From assembly GCF_001680005.1 (NCBI RefSeq), contig NC_033564.1, forward strand, positions 558,001-622,000: 64,000 nt of DNA. The letters are read 5' to 3'. This document shows, one piece after another, positions 1 through 11,469 of this stretch. The stretch comes from Plasmodium coatneyi. Taxonomy: Eukaryota > Apicomplexa > Aconoidasida > Haemosporida > Plasmodiidae. Under the pieces are notes generated by a model. It saw nothing but the letters and a program-made list of their open reading frames with translations. It searched no databases and was not told the DNA's origin. Position 1 is the first letter of the stretch. Every line of letters starts with the position of its first letter. The translations under genes were made by a program, and so were the position numbers.

Positions 1-387
1 GAAAATTTTCCTTCAAGGGGTGTTACAATTTTGTGTATATAAGAGCTGAAGGAAACATGGGAATAATAATATAATGGTCACAGTAGGCGCGCTCAGTATA
101 TTAGTGTAGTACCGGAGTAGGGGGTGTATGAAGTATTTACCTGCTGTCCCCTATTCCATTATACCAGGTTATTCATTTACATTATATTCCAATTATATAG
201 ATGATAGATGGATGCATAGATATCAAGGATTATATTTTCTTGGAAATTAAATAATGTGTGCCTTCAAAGGAATGAGAATTTATTATTCCCGCATAATCAT
301 AAGGGGCATGTAGGATTTCCGTAATCATTTTTTAAGGAAATAAACGAGTCCATCAGAGGATTATATACAAAGGAGTGCATACGAACA
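1..387. other. 5' flank of the first KIR gene
   Basis: AT-rich noncoding DNA with no convincing ORF on either strand. It is presumably the 5' untranslated and promoter region of the KIR gene whose tiny first exon is at 388. No promoter element can be named with confidence. Confidence 0.5.
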
Positions 388-2688
388 ATGGTAAGACTAA
401 AACCGTTTTACTTTTTATTCGGAGTGGGTACATCAATATACAAATGACACTCTGTGCGTCATATAATTAGAATATAGAAATATCTATATATACTTTCTTA
501 ATTATACATTTTTAGGGTACGGATTCAGTTAAGTTGCCCTCTGAGTTTGTGTATAAAGCGTTTGACGCAGATGGAGATCCTTATACATTCCACAGGGACG
601 AGTGTGACCGCAGTGATCTGGTACGAAAGGTGGAAGCATCATTGCGCTCGTACCCCACGATTAAAGATTTAGCCAGTAAATTTGTAAGAAACTACTGTTA
701 TGCATGTGAAATGGTGGATAACTCTTCCGCGTACACGGAACGTTGTCATTTCCTATACTACTGGATAGGTGAAAAATTAAAAGGAAAATTGTATCACGTG
801 GATCTCCAATTCCCAGGTGCTATGAGTACAATTTACTGGGACTCCGTGAAATCCGCGTGCAAGTGTGAGTGCGAGAATTTATACCTTAGAATTAGCAAAG
901 ACCTTTTTGAAAAGACTAAATTGCTGTTCGATTATAATTATGACTACAGAACCATGCAGGAAGAGGCAGGAAGTTATGACCATGCCACCTGTAAAAACTT
1001 AGAGGGAAAATATAACGGTGCTTTAGATGCATATAATAGTATAAGTAATATTTGCAGTGAAGATCGGAGAAATCCATATTGTATGAAATTTAATAAAGAA
1101 CTTAAAGAGGAACAATACCAGAAACCACCGGAACTAACATGTCCTATAGTCAAACCAGCCACAGCAGCAAAACCTATAACAGAGGAAAGAGTAAGACAAC
1201 GAATACTGCAGGTTACTTCCTCTTTCTTCTTCCTCTTCTTCAACATAAATAAACCAACGTACCAATATACCAATATGTACACGCGGCACTTACGTCGCAC
1301 TTACGTGGCACTTTGTATATAATGTAATGAGAAAATGTGTAAGGAACATATATGGAAATACTCACTTATATGTTTCAAACTTGCTTATTTACTTTTATAG
1401 GGTGATGATTCAGAAGAAATGCCCTCGAAGAAAATTTACACCAGACTAGATCAATATCAAACGGTATCATGTACCACATCAGGTTTCGGGGACAAAATAA
1501 AAACAACATTAACAACAGCTGGTGTGGGTACAAACATTGCTCAACAAATTATAAAAACTCTATGCTATATAAGTAAAAAAGAGAACTATGAGGGAGAGGA
1601 CGAGGATTCAGAGCAAGATGAGGATAATACACTCTTCTATTATTGGATGGGTGAAAAAATATCGCACTCCCTGTCAAATGAAAAGTTCAAAGAAGTTATG
1701 AATAACTGTAAACAGAAGATTGAGAGTAAGAGGGAGGAATACGAATGTACTTTTATAGACACCCCTGATAAGAAGGAAGTATTCGAAGCATGGAAAAGAG
1801 TGTACGATTATTCACTTGACAAAGACTTCATGGAGAAAAAAGTAAAAAGTGGGCAGGGGAGTTGTACTGATGAATATTGTGGGTATTTAACGAAAGCACA
1901 GTGTGCTTATCAGACTATGAAGATAAAGTGCGCAGGGGAAGGAAGCAGTGAATGGTGTGAAAAATTTAACAAATTATATAGGGAATGTGAAAGGGCGGAG
2001 TACACAGGTTCAGAGTGTAGGGTGGCGAAGACACCGGCGGAATCATGTGCAGGGGATTCCAAAGCGGAAGATAGTACATACATTACCACTGATACATCTA
2101 CCACTGGGAAAAGCGCCGTTGCTGCTATCTCCTCTGCCGCAGCTGCACTAGTAGGATTACCATTAATCACATTTGCCCTATATAAGGTAATAGTAATTAC
2201 CACTGAAAAAATATAAGAACATAATATAACTAATGAAAAAACATTCTCTATATATACTTAGTGTAATAAATAATCAGTAATGTATATATATTCCACCCCT
2301 TCCACCAACCACACACCTAACAACCTTATTTTCCTTCCTTCTCTTCCTTCAATTCACTTGCCTTTCCTTTACTTTCCTTTATTAGTACAATCTCCTACCT
2401 TCTTGGTTTGGGAACGATTTTGGTAACCAATTTGGAAAAAGAAGGAAGAGAAGAACAACAGTTGAAATCGATTTTGATACCCTAACGGATAATTCTACAG
2501 TATATATAACAGATATTTCAGGAGACGACAATTCAACAATAATAGGTTCCATAGAAGATGGAACAGACAATTCTAGCATATATAATGAACGATCAACACG
2601 ACGACCACCTCCCCCAGGCCAAAGAGGGGGAAGGACAAATAATGGAAGGAAACAGCAGAATAGAAATATAGGTTATCAGAACATGTAA
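388..2688 (+). CDS. KIR-like PIR protein, two ectodomains (gene 1)
   Basis: Model: join(388..390, 516..1190, 1401..2186, 2386..2688), 588 aa, all introns phase 0. Exon 1 is only the ATG, followed by GTAAGA. Exon 2 opens six codons before LPSE and encodes ectodomain 1 (about residues 2-226, core motif LYYWIGEKL). Exon 3 repeats the fold (about 227-488, FYYWMGEKI) with an acidic insert before that motif, and ends in a TM segment (about 463-488) stopping at LYK. Exon 4 is a basic cytoplasmic tail starting YNLLPSWFG and ending IGYQNM. KIR proteins are members of the Plasmodium PIR superfamily, variant antigens of infected red cells; the exact function is not known. There is no classical signal peptide, as usual for PIRs. 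The family call is firm; the one-codon exon 1 is an inference, supported by gene 2. Intron 2 closely resembles that of gene 5. Confidence 0.88.
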
Positions 2689-4193
2689 GAACAACGCATG
2701 TAATGTCCGTTGGGAGATATATAATGACACCACTAAAAGCTCATATATAGTGTACAAGGTTACAAATGGCTTATTCCTACTTGCTATCGTCCCTTTTCCT
2801 TTGTTCCTTCTTTTTTTTACTTTTCCTTTTTTTTTTTTTTTTTTTTCTACATTTCCTTTCTCTTTAACACTTATTTTGATATTTGTTTTATTTGTCTATT
2901 TTTTTCCTGTATTCTAGCTGTTTCTTTTTTTTTTTCTTATTTCTATCTATTTTGCATTTTTTCCTGTGTTGTCTTAGATTAGTGCTTGTTGTCATCTACA
3001 TTTTGGCTAAATTTTTTTTTTTTTTTTTTATATATAAATACTCTTTCTGAAGAGGTCGGCAATTTTCCTCTCTCCTTCCATTTTGCGTTTCGTACAAACG
3101 ACAAAAAGGGAAAAAAAAAAAAAAAAGGTAAAAAATGGTAATCTTCGTTTCAATAGGTTAAATTTTTTTTTTCCTGCTCTTCTAAATATATAAATATCTT
3201 TTCGAAAATGCCATCACTCTGTTCCTTTCTTTTGCACCCTGCTTGGAGTATCTTTGTTTATGCAGTCATTTAAACAAATAAATGTAGGAAAAGAAGGAAT
3301 GAAATATGAAGAAAAGAAGAAAGGAAGAAGAATAAAAAATGAAAAAAGAAAAAAAAAGAAAAGAAAGAAAAAAAAAAGGAAAAAAGGAAAAGAAGGAAAA
3401 GAAGGAAGGGAAAGGAAAAAAGAAAGAAATAAAAAAAAGAATGAAAAGAAATGAAAGAAAGGAACTAAAGAAAGAGGTAAGGTTAGGATGAATGAGGCAC
3501 ATGTACGCTTAAAAGTACATGTATTAGAAGGGGGGGGGAAGAAGTAGCTCCAATAATGAAATATGCAGATCACATATGAATAAAAATATGCAGGTTGTAC
3601 ATATTAGGATGGAAGGAAAAAGAAGAGTTGAGGGTAGGTAAAAAAAGATGAACTTAAATGTGCATTAAAAAGGGAAAGAGAAGCTTATATAATATGATAT
3701 ACACACCTCATGTTTGAATATGTTATTTGTAGTGTACTCATCCAAAAAAGAAAAAGAAGGAAAGGGAAAAATTATTATTTTTGAATGATCATGAATGCGA
3801 GAGAAGAGTATGTGTATTGCACCATATTCTTATGTGTAATTGTGCAGAATTCAGTAATATATAATAAAGGAGAAAGTAGTAAATGGGAGGGGAGGAGGGA
3901 AGTAGAGCTCTTTCTTTAGTTTTTCTAGTTTGTTACCGCTCTGTGTGTGTTCATTGCCATTTTTACTTCAATTATGTACATGATGATTTCAATGCGTGTG
4001 GGTGGTGGATTATCTTTGTTTGATAAATTGAACAATGTGTGTATAATTCGAAAAAATAAAAATTTCAATACCTACTCATTTCATAACCATCATAAATCTA
4101 TTAGAACTCTGATATGTATTTCCAAACTACATGAGCACATGAACACTATCTTTAACATAAATTAATTATACATAGGGGATATGCATACTAAGA
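2689..4193. other. KIR intergenic spacer with homopolymer and GA-rich tracts
   Basis: No gene seen. After the stop of gene 1 come poly-T tracts (about 2820-3035), a poly-A tract near 3110, and a purine-rich AAAGGAAGAA-type stretch (about 3285-3480) whose long reading frames on both strands are compositional artefacts. AGGTCGGCA at 3053-3061 and TTGGAGTAT near 3243 recur downstream of other KIR genes, so part of this is a shared 3' flank. Bases 3600-4190 look like the 5' flank of the next KIR gene. Confidence 0.6.
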
Positions 4194-7159
4194 ATGGTAA
4201 AAAGGGAATAATAATACAACAATTCACATTTCCACTAATTTGAAAAAAAAAAAAATGTGTATATATACACATAGTAGTATATGTGCATGTGTACACACAC
4301 ACATATATATATAATGTTCCACGTGTACATCAAATAATAGTAGTGGAAATGTATGTATATGTATGGACATATACACACATAATTTCCTAATTATATTTAT
4401 AGGTAACAAGTACAGATAAATTGCCCTCAGAAGACATATACGCTGAATTTGATAAGGGAAGAGAAGGGAGGTGTATGCTCCAAGGAGCGGGACATGGGAA
4501 ACTTACTGATCTGGAACGTGAGGTGAAAACATCATTACAGACGTACCATATACATAATGGAGACCTGGCCAATAAAATTGCAAGTAACTATTGTCACGCA
4601 TGTAACAGAGGAAGTGGGGATTGGTTGAATTCTGTGGGGGATGCGGATCTTCCTTATTTCTTTTATTATTGGTTAGGTAGTAAAATAAACAACAACTTGA
4701 GCCAGGGTTCTCTCTCAATGGTTATGGGGCCAATTTATGGGAAGCTGGCAGAATTCCATTCTGGATGTGCATGCACCAATTTGTACGAAGGCTTAAACAA
4801 AAAACGTTTCGAAGAGGCTAAAGTACTATTTGATTACTACTATAACTATAAGGAGCTACGGAAGAATGTAGATGAGTGTCACAATTATTGCACTGGGGAA
4901 AAATGCAAAGAGCCATGGGAAACTTTGTACAGCAAAGCTCAATCAACATATAACGCTGTTAGTAAATATTGCCAAGGTGCTGACGGAGATCAATATTGTC
5001 CCAAATTCAACAGCCAAAAAGAGCAGGAAGGTGGGAGGGGGGAATATAAAAAACCGCTAGAATTAAAGTGTTCAACCACTACCAACCGAATAACAGACCA
5101 ACTGGCTGACTCCGCAGCATCACCAGGACTACCACAGGTTAGTCATTACTTCTCTGTTCTTCTTTTTCCATTCCATTCGAAATACATTTTCTTTGTGAGC
5201 ACAATGAAATACAACAACAACAACATTTTTTCTATGTGAGCACAATGAAATAAGAAAAATGTAAGAGAAGTGTACATATGTATGGAAGAAATACACATGG
5301 AAGAGTACATACATACCTATTCCTCTTCCTCCTGTTCAATTCTATACTTCTAGCAGGCCGGTTCAATTACATTACCCTCCAAAGACATATACGATAGACT
5401 TGAAGGAAAAGTCGATTGCTTGGGGCAGCATAAGAATGAACCGTACTGTGAACAGAGTGTAAGGACAAATGTGAAGGGTGCATTATGGTCGTGGAGCAGT
5501 CAAGTATTGGGGAACGATGATAAATTATCCAATCAAATTGTAAAAAACTATTATAACGCATGTAAACAGGGAGACGGGGGCACCCAATCCTACTATAAGC
5601 CTTGTACTTTCTTATATTATTGGATTGGTGACAGAATAAAGGACAAATTGTCTACGGATTCGAAGTTCTCAGGTGTCATGAAGAGAATTTTCGAAAAACT
5701 GCAGGATGCCAAGTTTTGGAATACATGCCAGAATAAGTGTACTAATATATACGATGGCATCAGCAAAGACAGGTTCGGAAAAGCTAAGAAGGTATTTGAT
5801 TGGTATTATGACTACAATAAGCTAAAGGATAACTCAGAACGTTGCAATTATTGCAAGAGTAATAAATGTGATTCCTCCTACATAGAAGCTACATCAGCAT
5901 ATTCGGAGTTAACTTCATATTGCCAAACTGCTGACGGAGAATCATATTGCAACAAATATAAAGTGAGCTCTCAGAAGGACGAATATGCGAAACCGCAGAA
6001 ATTAGAGTGTCCACCTGCTTCCTCCATATCAGCAGCAGCTCCAGGGGAAAGTCTATCAGCTGATTCAAGTGGAAGATTAGGTAGGAGTGAGGGAGAGCAG
6101 GGGAGTGTAACTTTACCAGGTAAGAGAATAAAAAATTCCTATGTAAGGATTTCCCATATATATAAGGGCAGGGAAGGAAGTAATGAATTGATAAAATGTC
6201 TACTAACACATTTTTCAAATATAGTACATATACCATCGTCCTAACCACCCCCCTCTTCATCCATCCCATTCCTTCCTTTCTTCTTTCTTCCTTCCATTAA
6301 AGAGAAAGGAAAGGGAGTGAAGGGAAGGGAAGGAAGAGATGAATTTGGATGATTGAAGAAGGAACAAACATGCCCCTTGGAAAGTTCATCCCCGAATATT
6401 GTTCCTCCTTCTTGTTAATAAGGGGGAAGGAGATAGGTGGTTCACACCTAAAAAATTTTAGGTATAAACATTTCCTTCTTACACTAAAAACAACAACAAC
6501 AACTCTCTCTCCTTCTTTTCTATTTTTTAGGCGTAGCTGCAGGTGATTTCCCTAGTTCACAACCCCAAGCACCAGCATCCCCCGTCCTTCCAGCTAGACC
6601 CCCTCCACCACCACCCCCAAGAAGACCATCCACACCATGGCAGGGAGCAGAACCTCCCAATGGGAAGCATACAAGTACCCTTGCACCTGCAACCTATCCT
6701 GGTATGGATAGCAGCAGCACCACCAATACCAATATTGGTGGTGGTGCCGCTGCTGGCGTTGCAGGAGTAGCATTACCAGCACTTGCTCTTTTTTTATATA
6801 AAGTAAGTGCAACAGTTATAATTGAATATATAAATAATAATGCTCCCTATTATGTATTGTTATTTAAAATAAGAATAGTGTACAGACTGAGTGCATGTAT
6901 ATATTCCATCCTTCCCCCTCCCCTTTTCCTTCCCTTACACTCCTCTTTCATTCAGTATGATCTTCTACCTTCTGGAATAAAAAATTTCTTTGGAGGCAGC
7001 AGCAGAAATAACAATAAAAGGAAAAAAAGATCCACCACGAGACAAAGAATCGACACCTTAACAGACGAAGACACATCTATCGAATATTCAACAATTGGTT
7101 CGACAGCAACAAATTCAATAACGGACCCCTCAGAATATTCTGTTCCATATGTTAGATAA
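4194..7159 (+). CDS. KIR-like PIR protein with Pro-rich stalk exon (gene 2)
   Basis: Model: join(4194..4196, 4403..5137, 5357..6119, 6531..6802, 6956..7159), 658 aa. Exon 1 is again a lone ATG. Exon 2 is ectodomain 1 (LPSEDIYAEF start, FYYWLGSKI core); exon 3 is ectodomain 2 (LPSKDIYDRL, LYYWIGDRI). Unlike its neighbours, a phase-1 intron separates ectodomain 2 from exon 4, which holds a Pro-rich stalk including RPPPPPPRRP, then a Gly/Ala-rich TM segment (about residues 570-591) ending LYK. Exon 5 is a basic tail starting YDLLPSG and ending SEYSVPYVR. The acceptor before exon 3 could lie 3 bases earlier (5354) without changing frame. It belongs with the + gene at 13117, which has the same tail end; together with the convergent gene at 8243 it forms one copy of the duplicated cassette. 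Confidence 0.87.
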
Positions 7160-7333
7160 TTTCTTTCTTTTAAAAAGGAAGAAGGGAAAGAAAGGAAAAA
7201 ATGGAAAACAGAAATGAAAGAAAAAAATAAAATATATCTGTCTATCTCCCTCTAAAAATTAAAAAAAAAAAAAAGAATGGCAAGCACAAATATGGGAAGA
7301 GTATACACAACAATAAAAAAGGGGGGGGGAAAG

Positions 7334-7480
7334 CACAACAACAACCCAAATAAGGACCAACAACCAAATAAGGAACAACCCAAATAAGGAACAACCCAAA
7401 TAAGGGGCAACCAAATAAGGGGCAACCAAATAAAGAGCAACCAAATAAGGAAGCAACCAAATAAGGAGCAACCAAAAAAA
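7334..7480. repeat. Tandem repeat, AACCAAATAAGGA-type unit
   Basis: About nine degenerate copies of a 12-17 base unit with core CAACC(C)AAATAAGG, in the convergent spacer between genes 2 and 3. The overlapping minus-strand reading frames (LFGCSLFGC-type peptides in all three frames) come from the repeat and are not genes. Confidence 0.85.
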
Positions 7481-7564
7481 AGGGAAAAATATGTTTTTTT
7501 AATAGGGATGCGAAATGTTTGTTCACGCAACAGTAATTACTACTTCAAATCCAAGTGTAAAATC

Positions 7565-7775
7565 CTGCACACACACCCTAAAGTGTGAAATCGTACACCC
7601 TAAAACTGGAATCTTACACCCCCCAAATGCGAAATCCTACACACAAACACCCTAAAATGCTAAATCCTAGACACACACCCTAAAGTGTGAAATCGTACAC
7701 CCTAAAACTGGAATCTTACACCCCCCAAATGCGAAATACTACGCACACCCTAAAGTGTGAAATGCCACACCAACC
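7565..7775. repeat. Minisatellite with embedded CCCTAAA motifs
   Basis: Roughly two copies of a unit of about 110 bases (near 7565-7675 and 7676-7775). Submotifs, in order, are ACACCCTAAAGTGTGAAAT, CGTACACCCTAAAACTGG, AATCTTACACCCCCCAAATG and CGAAAT. Each unit holds several CCCTAAA heptads, so it may derive from the same telomere-like sequence as the arrays at 11.5 and 20 kb. Confidence 0.8.
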
Positions 7776-7820
7776 CACTGATTCATTCACCCTTCTTTTT
7801 TTTTTTTCCTTTTTTTGCAA

Positions 7821-7866
7821 GTATTATGCGTTATATACATAGTTCTACTGTTTAATAAGACAGGGA
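7821..7866. repeat. Shared KIR spacer element, copy 1
   Basis: Contains TATTATGCGTT and TTCTACTGTTTA, closely matching 16221-16265 in the other convergent KIR spacer. No coding potential. It may be a remnant of a shared 3' untranslated region or of the duplicated cassette. Confidence 0.6.
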
Positions 7867-8040
7867 AAAAAATAAAGAAAGAAAAATTCAGCTATATTCT
7901 GGCCTGAGCTCACAAGGGGCAAATAATTATTTGTAAGGTTTGAATATGTACTAAGCATTTTGTAGTTGATAGAACAATTCGCGTGCATAGGCAAAGTTCC
8001 TATACCATATATGCGCTTCCCCTTCTTTTTCTTTTTTTTT

Positions 8041-8066
8041 TGTTCCGCGCCCCGTTTGGAGTATTA
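8041..8066. repeat. Shared KIR 3'-flank element, copy 1
   Basis: TGTTCCGCGCCCC followed by TTTGGAGTATT. It matches 24871-24896 downstream of gene 6 closely and 3216-3250 downstream of gene 1 loosely. The C/G-rich core stands out in AT-rich surroundings. Function unknown. Confidence 0.6.
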
Positions 8067-8242
8067 CTTTCCCTTCATGCACAGTTATTCATACATACAC
8101 ATGGAAGATAATAAAACGAAAAAAGAAAAAAAAAGGAAAAGAAGGAAAAGAAGAAAAAGAAGAAAATGTCCTTCCGTTCCTGCACTGCATGAAGTTCCCG
8201 GATGCTTATGGCCCCCCCGAAAGGGAAGTTCCGATCCAGGTG

Positions 8243-10307
8243 TTACATGTTTTGATAGCGTATATTTCTTTGCGTTCTTTCGTTCTTTTGCAACTGCGTC
8301 TGTTGCCTATTATTCGTTCCTCTAGATACTGTTGGTGATGATCGTCGTCCTCGTTGTCCATTATATAGGGTAGAATTGTCTATTGTTGTTGACAGGTTCG
8401 ATGTGGAATAATCCGTTGTTGTAGAACCTATTGTTGAACCATTTTCTGTTAATTCATCAAAGTGATGACGTCCCGTTGTTGCTCTTCTTCTGCTTCTGCT
8501 ATTGTTATTTTTGCTGCTTCCTCCTCCAAATTTCTTACTTATCCAGGATGGTAGAAGTTTATACTAAAATAAGGAGGTGGTAAGTGGAGGAAGGAAGGAT
8601 AGGAATGTTTGTCACATACATAGTTCAGTTCATTTTATATCTTATATTTATAAATGTAGTGTGTACACATTAATTATATATTTTACGAACTTATTAAAGG
8701 TTTAATAAAAACAACTACCTTATATAAGAAAAATCCAACTGCTGGTAGTCCTAATACGGATAATGTAGAAGAGACAATGGTGCCAGTCCCGGATAAGGTC
8801 CCAACACTGGGAAGTGCACTTAAAGTTTCTATTCTTTGTATATAATCCTGTGCGCCCTTAAATTTGCACTTGCTCCTTAAAAGTTCCACAAGGTTGCGCG
8901 GTTTATACACGGTCCTAAGTTTTTCACAATATGCCTGGCTGTTAGTAGCATTCTTTGCGCAGTGGGAACCCATAGTGTTATATGCTCCCGCAGCCTCCTC
9001 CAAATATTCGAGGAGCTTCTCACTACAGGTGGATCCAGTACTATTTAACTTTGTTTCTATGTTTTGCTGGTCCTGAGTGTAATCATACACTTGTTTCTCC
9101 TGATAAAAAAGAGTCCTGTCAATATTGCTGCGCCGAATATCACACTTACCATTAATACCAGCAACTTTTTGCAATTGTTCGCGGACAACATCCATAATAC
9201 TCTGAAATGAACTGTCTTCGTTGTTGTCGAGAATGTCATCGAACATGTACCCAATCCAATAATATAAAAAATTACAACGGTCACACTTAGATAAAGTGCT
9301 ATCCCTCTCTATGCTCTCTTTAATTGCGTAGCACCATCTTTCCTTAAGTATTTTAGTATATTCTCCATCCTCTCCATCCTCACCATCCTCCTCCTTAGAC
9401 ACATCCTTCAATGCTCTCGTTATTCCTTCAGGGAAACTATTATCGCCACTACAGAGGCCATTGGGATCATTGAGTTTACTGTATGCTTCTGTGGAAGGTA
9501 CATCCTTTAATATTTGGTCCTACAGAAATATAATAATTAGTAAGATAGATATGTTCCCAAATCTGTATTGTATAACGAATATAAAATTACGTGCACATTG
9601 GTTCATTCATTTTAAATAAAAGAAAAAATAACCCGCCGTCTGTCTGACAGATCCATTTTGCCAAGGCCGAAGTCGGAATAATCTTCACGAACTGTGCATG
9701 TTAATTTTGATAGTTTGTCCGGATTACTGTCCTCTCTATATTTTTCCTCAAATTTTTTACAATAATCATGCTCCCCAGGCGATTCACTCCCACACCCCGT
9801 ATGGACTTTCTCATAATTTGAAACTAATCCCTGTATATATTCGTAACAATCCTTATTACACTGTGATTTGTACTTATCTACTTCCCCCTTTATGTAACTG
9901 TGGTCGTACATGTATTCATAGGCTTCTTTTCTTTGTTTGAAATTGACATAGTTAATGCCACCACAAGCAACTGAACAGTCACTAACATCAGTCAATTTAT
10001 TCTGAAGTGCGTCACAGAGAGCAGTCAAAATATTATTGAACGTACTACCATCCGTGTCACCTTTTATTTTACTTCCAATCCAAAAAAATAAAAAACTACA
10101 ACGTTGTTCATACAGCGGTTCCTTAGTTTTTACCATTTTGAATGCTTTACCGCAGGCGTATCCAATATTATCGTAATCTTCTATAGAACTCTTGTATGTT
10201 TTTAATGCATCCTTCACTTTATCCATATCGTCATCGCTGCTGTCAAATCTGGCACCCTGTAATTCGCTATATATATTCATTGAAGGTAAATTAAGCAGCA
10301 TGTGTCT
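8243..10307 (-). CDS. KIR-like PIR protein, two ectodomains (gene 3; exon 1 unresolved)
   Basis: Minus-strand model: exon 2 10307..9633, exon 3 9519..8719, exon 4 8563..8243, all phase 0 (598 aa without exon 1). Exon 2 begins six codons before LPSMNIY, as in the other KIRs, and holds ectodomain 1 (LFFWIGSKI). Exon 3 holds ectodomain 2 (LYYWIGYMF) with an acidic GEDGEDGE insert, and ends in a TM segment stopping at LYK. Exon 4 is a basic tail starting YKLLPSW and ending IRYQNM. Exon 1 should lie just upstream; possible starts are an ATG near 10382 or 10451, neither with a convincing donor. An in-frame ATG inside exon 2 (10301) is a weaker alternative. Closest relative here is the minus-strand gene at 16798; exon 3 is alike along its whole length (both contain HKP/YKP..LVELL and GTGTIV). 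Confidence 0.85.
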
Positions 10308-11469
10308 CTATAAATATTAATAAAAGGAGGGAAATATATTAATGTTCCTCCCTATTATATAACGCAGGGAGCATTACACACATATTTATCAAGTACATAC
10401 TAATTAAAGTATAACCCGTAATATTGTGTTCCCTTCCACGCCTTCTTCCATGTTTTATGTGTATATGCTTCGGTATATAATGAATTTGTGTGTTCAGGAG
10501 TGTTTTTCTTTCATACATATATATATTTATTCCATATATATATAACGGCTTTGTGTTCCGAGTTTCTTATATGTGCACAATACATATGTAAACATTCCTC
10601 ATCCCTCCTTATGCTGTTGTGGTACTCCATGGTAACATGATTATTCGTAGCATTATATGAATATTTACACGTCACAATTACTACATATATAAGGGAATGC
10701 AATTTTCACCACTCAAAAACAGAATTCTCAGATGGCACAATTTTCATTTATACTTCCCCAATCATACTCATGGATTATTAATAAATTTCTGTAAAGAACA
10801 TATGTACTATAGAGTTAATACACACAAAGTATTCCTCTCCCCCGCGGAATATGTAAATACATTTTTATTCATAGAAAAGAGGTATGTGCATACTCACAAT
10901 ACCAAACATAATACAAATATAATACAAGTATAATATCAAATCTAATACAAGTATAGTACATGTATATAGAGAGAAAAAAGAAGAAAAGGAGTACAGCATA
11001 ATGCACAAAGAAAGATATATATATTATCCTCACATTTATTTACACTATTTATATATATTTATACACTATTCACATATATATTTACACTATTCACATATAT
11101 TTACACTATTCACATATATTTACACTATTCACATATATTTACACTATCCAAAAGAGAGTGAAAATTGCTTGTGTGCACCTTCATACTACTGCTCCTTACA
11201 GTACATCTTTCCTTACTACCTAACATAGTTTCGATCTAATAATTTACATACATTTCCCCGCTCCGCTTTCCTTTTTTCCCAATTCCTTATAATAACATTA
11301 AAAAGACTTTAAACAGAAAATATATATTATACTATGTGAATACCCCCTATACTCCCTTTAATCCATACTACATCATAGAATTCACTTCACATTTATCATT
11401 CCCTCATTTCATTAATGAGTAGGTTATACATAGTTCATTTATATAGGGAATATAAATAGGACTAAAAAT
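10308..11469. other. Divergent KIR intergenic region, left part
   Basis: AT-rich, no gene supported. Small frames on either strand have no family match. It should contain the first exon and promoter of the minus-strand gene ending at 10307. A short tandem repeat sits at about 11030-11150. Confidence 0.5.
11030..11150. repeat. Tandem repeat, TTTACACTATTCACATATA unit
   Basis: About six copies of an 18-19 base unit (TTTACACTATTCACATATA with small changes). The reading frame across it is repeat-driven and not treated as a gene. Confidence 0.8.

Noticed and set aside
3214..3573. Phe/Ser-rich minus-strand frames and Lys-rich plus-strand frames near 3.2-3.6 kb
   Set aside because: They arise from one purine-rich low-complexity tract read on both strands; no motif, no splice context.
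7242..7530. Three overlapping minus-strand frames rich in LFGC
   Set aside because: Open in all three frames because of a short tandem repeat; not protein-coding evidence.
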